DNA of 6,376 bases from Gammaproteobacteria bacterium (lineage in GTDB: Bacteria; Pseudomonadota; Gammaproteobacteria; GRL18). Of this stretch, positions 1-5,996 are shown in pieces. How positions within the stretch are numbered: position 1 is the stretch's first letter; each line of letters starts with the position of its first letter. Both the position numbers and the translations under genes were made by a program. The stretch is taken from assembly GCA_030632625.1 (NCBI GenBank), contig DAOVUK010000200.1, positions 1 to 6,376 on the forward strand. The letters are read 5' to 3'. A model generated the notes under the pieces. That model had not been told where the DNA came from and did no database searches. It saw only the letters and a program-made list of their open reading frames with translations.

Positions 1-2313
1 ACTGACGGGCAATTGTCCGGTGATCAATTCATGGCGAATATTCAATTAAAGCAATTAAAGGGTCACCTCAGAGAAAAACCCCTGGACGGCAGCGGTCAAT
101 TTCATATTGATAACAACACCCTCAGCATCCGGCAGTTCACCCTGTCCAGCGGCAATGCCCGAGTCAAAGCGAATGGAAAACTGGATAATTCAGGAGAAAA
201 GGTTCATTTAAACTGGTCATTAGACATCGGACAATTAGCTGATTTACTGCCCGGAGCACTGGGCAGCATCAATGGTCAGGGCAGTATTGACGGTCAGCTG
301 CAGCAACCCGTAATCAATGCCCAACTCAAGTTAAACAATATAAGTTATCAGAGCAGCCGTCTGAGTCAGGCTGATTTACATCTAAGCCTCAACAGCAACC
401 CGGTAAAAGACTCCAGTATAGAAATTAATGCTCATTCTCTAAGCTTTGATTCACAGGCGATAAAACACTTTAAGCTGAGTCTAAAAGGCCCCTTAGAAAA
501 ACATCAACTGGCAATAACCGTTCAGCATGAGCGGGCAAATCTGGCTTTAAGAGCAAATGGTGCTTTTGATATTGAACAATTCAGCTGGGCCGGTCAAATA
601 AAACAAATGCTCATTGATGATAAAGAACTGGGTCATTGGCAGCAGCAGGTACCCGCCGAATTAATTGCCAGTGCAGACAAAGTGTCATTGTCATCACTAT
701 GTCTTAGAGATGTTACTGACAAAAAACCAGCAGAGCAACATGCCGCACTATATGCCGCACTATGCACTTTTGTTAACTGGCAGCAGATTGATCAGACTAT
801 AGCGACTCAGCCATCGCAAAAAAGTCATGCCGGCATCAGCTTAAGCAAACTCTCTTTTGAGCGGCTAAAACCCTATCTCCCGGAAGAAATCAGTGAATTG
901 ACGGGCGAGTTGAATGTGCAGGCTGATGTTGATCTGGGGCCGCAGTTACTGGCACATATTAAGGCTGAAATTAAACCGGGTGAACTCATTTTTCAACCAC
1001 TCACGCAACAGCCGGTTAAATTAACACATCGTAACGGGCTGCTGACAGCGGATTATAATAATCGCCAGCTGCAAGCTCAGTGGAATATTGAAATGGGTCC
1101 GCATAGTATTACCGGAAAGATCAATATCCCGAGAAAAGAAATTGAAAAAGATCCCCTGACTGCGCCGATAACAGGTAATATCAGCATTAATATTAAAGAT
1201 TTAAATCTGCTGAGTATTATGCTTCCCCGGATTAGTGATGCCAGTGGTTATTTATCAGCTCAGCTGAAGCTTGACGGCGTACTGGGCTCACCCAGAGTCA
1301 CCGGCCATGCTGATCTGACAGCAGACTACCTGAGCATTCGTGATGCCGGTATTCGTATCGAAGATATTAGTATCAGCCTTCAGGATAAAAATAATGGTCA
1401 GGCGCTTGCTCTGCTTGGCAAGTTACGTTCAGGCGACGGTCAGCTTGAGCTGAAGGGTTTAATCAGTCTGGATGCTGCCCGGGGATGGCCTGTGGATGCT
1501 GCCCTCACAGGCAATAATTTCCTGGCAGTCAATACACCGGATATTTATGCTGTGATTTCACCCGATATTCAATTTCGTCAGGAACAGGGATTAATGCATT
1601 TCAAAGGCAGAATACTGATTCCCGAGGCCACCATATCACCGGCAACAATACCGGAAGGCAGCATCAGTACATCATCAGATGTCGAAGTGCTGGGAATAGA
1701 AAAGCCGGCACCGGCAAACCTTGATATCAATATCACTCTGGCGGTTGGTACTGTTAAGCACAGCAATGGGGTTAAACTGGATGCCTTTGGACTTAAAACC
1801 GGTTTAGCCGGCGAGCTGACGGTTGATCAACGTCCCCGGCAGTTAATGACAGCTCATGGTGAACTGCATTTAAAGGACGGATCATTCCGTGCTTATGGCC
1901 AGGATCTGAGCATTGATAGCGGTAGTATTTTTTATGCGGGCGGTTATATTGACAACCCGGGGATCAAGCTCACCGCTTCACGCAAAGTTACAGATACCCG
2001 GGTCGGTATCAGGGTCTCCGGTTCAGCCAGAAAGCCAAAGGTAGACACCTTCTCTGATGACGCCAGTCTGGAGACTAAAGATATCATTTCGATGCTGCTG
2101 ACGGGTCAGAAAGTGGATAATTTAGACCAGGCAAAAATCTATGCCGGTACTGAGATCAGTGAGGGTTTAAGTGTTGGCGTCAATGCCGGTATGGGTGATG
2201 AGGGCAGTGAGTTTGTCACCCGTTACAAACTGACCGACAAAATTCAGCTCGAAGGCACCAGCAGCGCAACTAAAAGCGGCGGCAATATTATCTATACCTT
2301 TGAAGTAGAGTAG
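1..2313 (+). CDS. tamB: TamB, translocation and assembly module protein (C-terminal part)
   Basis: The frame is open from base 1 (ACT GAC GGG CAA TTG...), so this is the C-terminal 770 codons of a longer gene; TamB is usually about 1200-1300 residues, and no start lies here. TamB is an inner-membrane-anchored periplasmic protein that bridges to the outer membrane and, with TamA, helps assemble outer-membrane proteins and/or move phospholipids. Seen: long runs of alternating polar and hydrophobic beta-strand repeats typical of AsmA/TamB bridge proteins; two cysteines only (visible residues 234 and 255), fitting the cysteine pair I recall in E. coli TamB; and a DUF490/TamB C-terminal domain over about the last 380 residues, with the late motif DIISMLLTG (694-702) and a final beta strand ending IIYTFEVE. 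The N-terminal membrane anchor lies upstream of the window, where tamA would also be expected. The gene ends in TAG. Odd: a 12-bp in-frame tandem duplication at 740-763. Family assignment is secure; the exact cargo is not shown by sequence. Confidence 0.93.
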   Translation, partial: TDGQLSGDQFMANIQLKQLKGHLREKPLDGSGQFHIDNNTLSIRQFTLSSGNARVKANGKLDNSGEKVHLNWSLDIGQLADLLPGALGSINGQGSIDGQLQQPVINAQLKLNNISYQSSRLSQADLHLSLNSNPVKDSSIEINAHSLSFDSQAIKHFKLSLKGPLEKHQLAITVQHERANLALRANGAFDIEQFSWAGQIKQMLIDDKELGHWQQQVPAELIASADKVSLSSLCLRDVTDKKPAEQHAALYAALCTFVNWQQIDQTIATQPSQKSHAGISLSKLSFERLKPYLPEEISELTGELNVQADVDLGPQLLAHIKAEIKPGELIFQPLTQQPVKLTHRNGLLTADYNNRQLQAQWNIEMGPHSITGKINIPRKEIEKDPLTAPITGNISINIKDLNLLSIMLPRISDASGYLSAQLKLDGVLGSPRVTGHADLTADYLSIRDAGIRIEDISISLQDKNNGQALALLGKLRSGDGQLELKGLISLDAARGWPVDAALTGNNFLAVNTPDIYAVISPDIQFRQEQGLMHFKGRILIPEATISPATIPEGSISTSSDVEVLGIEKPAPANLDINITLAVGTVKHSNGVKLDAFGLKTGLAGELTVDQRPRQLMTAHGELHLKDGSFRAYGQDLSIDSGSIFYAGGYIDNPGIKLTASRKVTDTRVGIRVSGSARKPKVDTFSDDASLETKDIISMLLTGQKVDNLDQAKIYAGTEISEGLSVGVNAGMGDEGSEFVTRYKLTDKIQLEGTSSATKSGGNIIYTFEVE
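740..763 (+). repeat. 12-bp perfect tandem duplication inside tamB
   Basis: ATGCCGCACTAT occurs twice head to tail (740-751 and 752-763). The unit is a multiple of three, so the frame is kept, and it encodes AALYAAL (visible residues 248-254) directly before Cys255. It lies in the loop between the only two cysteines of the visible protein. Confidence 0.9.
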
Positions 2314-2321
2314 AGGTTTTT

Positions 2322-2376
2322 ATAATGGGTCATTATTACTCAAAATTACACCTTTTAAAGCTGTTTTGTGTTTTTT
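2322..2376 (+). terminator. Possible weak terminator or processing hairpins after tamB
   Basis: Just after the tamB stop is a perfect 6-bp hairpin (ATAATG, loop GGT, CATTAT; 2322-2336) without a following T tract. It is followed by a poorer bulged hairpin (ACAC 2348-2351 with GTGT 2368-2371, and AAA with TTT inside) that runs into a T-rich stretch at 2369-2376. The stems contain little GC, so termination would be inefficient; read-through into the csp gene is possible. Confidence 0.25.
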
Positions 2377-2420
2377 AGTAACATTGTTTTATGTTTATTG
2401 CTATTTTTTTGAAAATATCT

Positions 2421-2449
2421 TTGGATCTTTTTAAAAAATAGGTTATAGT
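2421..2449 (+). promoter_or_regulatory. Candidate sigma70 promoter of the csp gene
   Basis: TTGGAT (2421-2426) and TATAGT (2444-2449) are separated by exactly 17 bp. The -10 matches the consensus at 5 of 6 positions, the -35 only at 3 of 6. A start near 2456 would give a leader of about 124 nt. An overlapping alternative, TTGAAA (2409-2414) with TAAAAA (2432-2437), also has a 17-bp spacer. The two cannot be ranked by eye. Confidence 0.45.
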
Positions 2450-2455
2450 CAGGCT

Positions 2456-2579
2456 GTCTGCATTTGCTCAAGCTGGCTTTCTTAGATTTTTTAAACCTGT
2501 TTTAATGCATCTCTGAATTTCCATCGCGTCATAGGCACAATGTAATATTTATAATTTAGTTAGTTTTAGGATTTTAAAA
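2456..2579 (+). promoter_or_regulatory. Long 5' leader of the cold-shock gene (inferred)
   Basis: If the promoter ending at 2449 is used, the mRNA has an untranslated leader of about 120 nt. Long leaders are known for cold-inducible cspA-type mRNAs, where they act as thermosensing or stability elements. I do not see a clear match to the E. coli cold-box sequence. A perfect TATAAT at 2550-2555 lies inside the leader but has no good -35, so a second, near-leaderless start is only a possibility. The 3' end of the leader is AT-rich and probably unstructured around the ribosome binding site. Confidence 0.35.
2568..2571 (+). promoter_or_regulatory. Ribosome binding site of the csp gene
   Basis: AGGA lies 8 nt before the ATG at 2580. 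The spacing is good and supports that start, which also gives the canonical family N terminus. Confidence 0.75.
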
Positions 2580-2783
2580 ATGAGTACTGGTACTGTAAAA
2601 TGGTTTAACGAATCTAAGGGTTTTGGCTTTATTAAACCAGATGATGGCGGTGATGATGTTTTTGTTCACTTTCGAGCAATCGTTGGTGATGGTTTCAAGA
2701 CACTTGCTGAAGGTCAAAATGTAAACTTTGAAATAGAGCAGAGCCCTAAAGGCCCTCAAGCGGTTCAAGTTCAACCGCAATAA
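2580..2783 (+). CDS. CspA-family cold-shock protein (RNA chaperone)
   Basis: This 67-residue protein is a single cold-shock domain, a five-stranded OB fold that binds single-stranded RNA and DNA and melts mRNA secondary structure in the cytoplasm. The start TGTVKWFN is canonical. RNP1 is KGFGFI (residues 13-18) and RNP2 is VFVHF (27-31). The aromatic nucleic-acid-binding residues W8, F15, F17, F28, H30 and F31 are all present, and the end [11 protein letters not shown] is typical. Length matches the family (65-70). The gene stands alone: a candidate promoter with a long leader precedes it and an intrinsic terminator follows about 75 bp after the TAA, so it is probably a monocistronic unit. 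The long leader hints at temperature or post-transcriptional control, but whether this paralogue is cold-induced, growth-phase-induced or constitutive cannot be read from the protein. Which E. coli paralogue (CspA to CspI) it matches is not decidable, so no symbol is given. Confidence 0.96.
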   Translation: MSTGTVKWFNESKGFGFIKPDDGGDDVFVHFRAIVGDGFKTLAEGQNVNFEIEQSPKGPQAVQVQPQ

Positions 2784-2858
2784 GCTATTCAGGTTACATT
2801 TTGTAAGCTGCTCGACTTTAAATCTCTGCTAAAATAGAGAATTAAGAGAAGAGATAAG

Positions 2859-2895
2859 AACCTTGGAAAAACTTTCAGTTTACCAGGGTTTTTTT
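2859..2895 (+). terminator. Rho-independent terminator of the csp gene
   Basis: The outer stem pairs AACCTTGG (2859-2866) with CCAGGGTT (2883-2890): 8 bp with one G-U wobble. The inner stem pairs AAACT with AGTTT around a TTC loop, with small bulges between the two. The stem runs into a tract of seven T (2889-2895). On the minus strand the same hairpin begins 17 nt past the NYN stop and is followed by a T/C-rich run (TTCTTATCTC), so it may weakly terminate that transcript too. Confidence 0.85.
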
Positions 2896-2911
2896 ATGTC
2901 CGGGATTCACC

Positions 2912-3388
2912 CTATCTTAACAGCAATGCACCTTCAATCGGCACATACTTACCTGCAGAGTGAATCAACGAGCTAGCTGTCAGTGCCGGGACACCATAAA
3001 CTTCTGTTTCAACCTGATATTTCTCATGAGCCCGATCTAACAACATAGCAAAATCACCATCCCCCGAAGCCAGAACAATGACATCCGACTGCGCTGCACA
3101 TTCAATCACATCCAGAGTAATACCAACATCCCAGTCCCCTTTCGCTGAACCATCACTGCGCTGAATATAGGGTTTTAATCTGACCTCAAAACCAATACCG
3201 CGAAGAATGTTTTGAAACTGGATCTGCTTTTCACTGCCCCGATGAATTGCATAAGCAAAAGCATTGACCACCTCCCGTCCCTGAGTTGCTGCTGCCCAGA
3301 AAGCATTGTAGTCAAAATGGCATTGATACTGATCCCGGGTGGTGTAATAAATATTCTGCACATCGACAAAAATTGATACTCGTTTCAC
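2912..3388 (-). CDS. NYN (LabA/DUF88-type, PIN-like) domain protein, putative ribonuclease
   Basis: This 158-residue soluble protein is almost entirely one NYN domain, a PIN-like fold of predicted metal-dependent RNases. Visible motifs are IFVDVQNIY (residues 6-14, with D9 and N12), KGDWDVGITLD (83-93, with D85, D87 and D93) and LASGDGDF (106-113, with D110 and D112). These are the acidic clusters that bind the metal in this family, so the site looks intact. No signal peptide, membrane segment or extra domain is visible. The start is GTG, with AGGAG (3394-3398 on the minus strand) 5 nt before it; it places the first motif at residues 6-14, as expected. The stop is TAG. It begins 33 bp after the Lon-like gene ends, in the same direction, so cotranscription is likely. 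RNase activity is inferred from the family; the RNA target is unknown. Some LabA-family members have regulatory roles not proven to involve catalysis. Confidence 0.87.
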   Translation of the reverse strand: MKRVSIFVDVQNIYYTTRDQYQCHFDYNAFWAAATQGREVVNAFAYAIHRGSEKQIQFQNILRGIGFEVRLKPYIQRSDGSAKGDWDVGITLDVIECAAQSDVIVLASGDGDFAMLLDRAHEKYQVETEVYGVPALTASSLIHSAGKYVPIEGALLLR

Positions 3389-3421
3389 TGCCTCTCCTGC
3401 TGAAGTTTAATCCGTTCTAAG

Positions 3422-5941
3422 TTACGAATCTGAATCTGAATCTTTATCATATTTATGCTGTTCAGTGTGTTTCAATGAGGAATATTTTTCCAGACTAAGC
3501 TGTATTTTATAATTAATGCTGCCTTGCGGGTATTGACCCTGTGCATCAAGGCTTCCAGCCTCCATTCCCATAAGCAGACCCAGAGCATCATCAACATGTT
3601 CAATACTGTAAATTGTAAATTGTTTATCTTCTACTGCCTGCAGTACTTCTTCTTTGAGCATCAGGTTAACCACATTGCTTCTGGGAATAATAACCCCCTG
3701 CCTGCCCGTTAAGCCTCTGAGCTGGCAGATATCAAAAAAGCCTTCAATTTTCTCATTCACTCCGCCAATTGCCTGCACCTCGCCTAATTGATTCACTGAA
3801 CCGGTCAGCGCCATGCATTGTTTTACGGGAATTTCTGAAACAGCTGAAAGCAAGGCACATAATTCCGCCACAGAGGCACTATCACCATCGACCTGACCAT
3901 ATGATTGTTCAAAAGTCAGATTGGCATCCAGAGAAAGCATTCGAGACTTAGCATAGTGATGTCCCAGATAGGATGACAGGATCATGACTCCCTTGCTATG
4001 AATATCACCGCCCAGATCAACTTCACGCTCAATATCAACAATATGACCATCACCCACTCTGACTGTTGCCGTTATTCTGGATGGCTGACCAAAGGCAAAT
4101 TCACCCATTTGCAGAACCGACAAAGCATTCACCTGGCCAATTTTTTTATTATCCGTATCGATTAACACCGTGTCGTTGATAATCTCCTCATAGAGAATAT
4201 CCCGGTATTGATCCATACGATAAATTCGCGCTGCTATTGCAGCATTAACATCTTCAAGATTAATAGTACCGTTGCCGGAGTTAGCACCTTCCTGTTCCAC
4301 TTTAAGCCGCTGACTATAATAAAATTCTGCTTCCAGAATGAGATCTCTTAAGTCACCCATATGTAAGGAGATTTTTTCACCATGATCAACCAGTCTTGAA
4401 CTTTGTTCGATAATACGCTCAACCGCCGCGCACTCAATCGGAGAAACTTTTTCCTGACGTTGAAGATTGGCAATAAGACGTGCATATTTGTGAGTCATTT
4501 TCTCACTGCGCGCCATTTCCTCAGAGAAATCAACATTCACCTTAAACAGTTTATTAAACTCTGCATCGTTTTCTTTAAGCAGGTGATAAATATGGCGATC
4601 ACCAATTAACACAATTTTTATTTTTAACGGGATTGGATCAGGTTCAAGCGTCAGGTTTCTTGAAAAACTATGCAGTTCATCCAGTGGTTCGATAGTAATA
4701 GTTGACGATTTCAGAGCCCGTTTCAAACCTTCCCAGGCATAGGGATTGCCCAGAATTTTTTCGGCATCTAGTAATAAATAACCATCATTGGCTCTGTGTA
4801 AAGAACCCGGTTTAATTAAAGTAAAAGCGGTCAGCAGATTACCCAGTCCGATGGCATTATCGGCTTTATTTTGTTCCCCTTCTCGGGGATTATAATAGGC
4901 CAGATGTTCTATACGGCCAATTAAATTAGAATACGTCGGGTTATCTTCAAAAATAATCGGCATATCATCAGATTCTGAATTATCGACTAAAACATTGACC
5001 AGATAACGATGAAAACTGGCTGTTTTACTGATATGTTTGCGCTTTTGACCCGTTTCTTTAGAATGAATATCTTCTTCATAAAATTCATCCAGATGATTGA
5101 TAATATCTTCCTTCACGTCGAAAAGGTAGTTTATGACAGGCTCAAAACCGTTATAATCTTTAAACAGCTGTTCCATAGCAGAATCAACCAGCTTAGTAAC
5201 AATCTCTTTGTCTAATTTATCCAGGGCATCCTTACCCTCCTGCTCCCAGACAGGCACCTTTGCCAGGGTTTCCTGAAGCAGTTCCTGATATTTATCAATA
5301 CCTTCGTTGAAATCTTTCTGGACATCCTCGGGCAATTTTTTAAAACCATCCAGATTACTGATTTCACCATCCACTATCGCTGAAAGTGTATAACCACTGG
5401 GTGTACGGATCACTGCAACCTGCTCTTCTTTAGCGCTATCAATCAGCTCATTGAGCGCCTTATCACCCCGGTCATTGATTTCAGTTTCAATTTCCTGAAT
5501 TTGAGCCGTGTACTCATCACTTTGAAAGGCAACGGTGATCAACGTTGAAATCAGCTTCACCAGTTTTTCCATGGTTTCACTCAGGGGCTTTGCCGTACCT
5601 GCCGGTAAGCGCAGAAAACGCGGGTGCTGAGGGTATTCAAAGTTATTCACATAACACCAGTCAAAGGTTTTTTTACGATTGACATAGTGTTTTTTTAACA
5701 ACTTTTTAATCAGTGCCGTCTTACCGATCCCTTCGGAGCCCAGAACAAATAAATTGTAGCCCTTATGATTCATTCCCATACCAAAATCAATGGCTGTCAG
5801 AGCCCTTTTCTGACCAATAATCTCTTCTAATTCCGGCAGCTCTTCAGTTGTGTTAAAATTCAAATCACTGAGATCACATTTTTTGTATAATTGTTGCACA
5901 GACAAAACATGATGTGATGGGGTATTATTTATTGAACTCAT
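3422..5941 (-). CDS. Lon-family (S16, LonB-like/COG1067) ATP-dependent protease
   Basis: This 839-residue cytosolic protein fuses an AAA+ ATPase to a C-terminal Lon protease domain. Seen in order: a family-typical N terminus (KKCDLSDL...IIGQKRALTAIDFG, about residues 20-54); Walker A GSEGIGKT (68-75); a long, charged, probably helical or coiled-coil insertion (about 115-300); the rest of the AAA module with a Walker-B-like LLLDAE (389-394); and the S16 domain (about 590-792) with catalytic Ser688 in DGDSAS and Lys731 in GGVNEK. The Ser-Lys dyad is complete. No membrane segment is seen, unlike archaeal LonB. The length is close to the roughly 800 residues usual for this family, which differs from classical Lon in lacking the LAN substrate domain. 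The ATG at 5941 has only a weak GGAT upstream, but it gives the expected N terminus. The C terminus adds a hydrophilic tail ending in DSDSDS. It is probably the first gene of a unit with the NYN gene. Substrates are unknown. The E. coli relative YcbZ is shorter, so that name is not transferred. Confidence 0.93.
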   Translation of the reverse strand: MSSINNTPSHHVLSVQQLYKKCDLSDLNFNTTEELPELEEIIGQKRALTAIDFGMGMNHKGYNLFVLGSEGIGKTALIKKLLKKHYVNRKKTFDWCYVNNFEYPQHPRFLRLPAGTAKPLSETMEKLVKLISTLITVAFQSDEYTAQIQEIETEINDRGDKALNELIDSAKEEQVAVIRTPSGYTLSAIVDGEISNLDGFKKLPEDVQKDFNEGIDKYQELLQETLAKVPVWEQEGKDALDKLDKEIVTKLVDSAMEQLFKDYNGFEPVINYLFDVKEDIINHLDEFYEEDIHSKETGQKRKHISKTASFHRYLVNVLVDNSESDDMPIIFEDNPTYSNLIGRIEHLAYYNPREGEQNKADNAIGLGNLLTAFTLIKPGSLHRANDGYLLLDAEKILGNPYAWEGLKRALKSSTITIEPLDELHSFSRNLTLEPDPIPLKIKIVLIGDRHIYHLLKENDAEFNKLFKVNVDFSEEMARSEKMTHKYARLIANLQRQEKVSPIECAAVERIIEQSSRLVDHGEKISLHMGDLRDLILEAEFYYSQRLKVEQEGANSGNGTINLEDVNAAIAARIYRMDQYRDILYEEIINDTVLIDTDNKKIGQVNALSVLQMGEFAFGQPSRITATVRVGDGHIVDIEREVDLGGDIHSKGVMILSSYLGHHYAKSRMLSLDANLTFEQSYGQVDGDSASVAELCALLSAVSEIPVKQCMALTGSVNQLGEVQAIGGVNEKIEGFFDICQLRGLTGRQGVIIPRSNVVNLMLKEEVLQAVEDKQFTIYSIEHVDDALGLLMGMEAGSLDAQGQYPQGSINYKIQLSLEKYSSLKHTEQHKYDKDSDSDS
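3426..3443 (-). repeat. Three tandem GAATCT units at the 3' end of the Lon-like gene
   Basis: GAATCT is repeated three times on the plus strand (AGATTC on the minus strand). It encodes the Ser-Asp repeats of the acidic C-terminal tail, directly before the TAA stop. Copy-number change would alter the tail in steps of two residues without a frameshift. Confidence 0.7.
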
Positions 5942-5996
5942 TCAATTTTTATCCAAAAAAATATAAATTTAAAAAACCGGTAGAAAATTTAAAAAA
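5942..5996. promoter_or_regulatory. Divergent promoter region between the Lon-like gene and darP
   Basis: The 55-bp spacer between two divergently oriented genes consists almost wholly of A and T. It must hold, or overlap, the promoters or 5' ends of both. TATAAA (5962-5967, +) and TATATT (5960-5965, -) are possible overlapping -10 elements, but neither has a good -35, so no exact promoter is claimed. A 12-bp direct repeat, AAATTTAAAAAA, occurs at 5965-5976 and 5985-5996, offset by 20 bp. Confidence 0.4.
5965..5996 (+). repeat. 12-bp direct repeat with 20-bp offset
   Basis: AAATTTAAAAAA is present twice, at 5965-5976 and 5985-5996, with ACCGG-containing DNA between the copies. The second copy ends immediately before the darP ATG. 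Low sequence complexity means chance is a real alternative. Confidence 0.6.

Noticed and set aside
1578..1766. 62-codon open frame on the minus strand inside tamB
   Set aside because: It lies antisense to a well-supported beta-rich coding frame, has no recognisable domain, and looks like a shadow of tamB codon use.
2550..2555. Perfect TATAAT as the main csp promoter
   Set aside because: The best -35-like hexamer at 16-17 bp (GTCATA or CGTCAT) is poor, and the region is so AT-rich that TATAAT is expected by chance. Kept only as a remark in the leader entry.
2574..2780. 68-codon open frame antisense to the csp gene
   Set aside because: It overlaps the cold-shock gene almost exactly, and the conserved protein is clearly on the plus strand.
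2784..2895. Possible small RNA between the csp stop and the terminator
   Set aside because: TAAAAT at 2830-2835 resembles a -10, but TCGACT is only 12 bp upstream and TTGTAA is 23 bp upstream, so no properly spaced -35 exists. The terminator is explained by the csp gene.
3524..5215. Several 60-68 codon open frames on the plus strand within the Lon-like gene
   Set aside because: All are antisense to continuous conserved protease coding sequence, with no ribosome binding site or recognisable motif.
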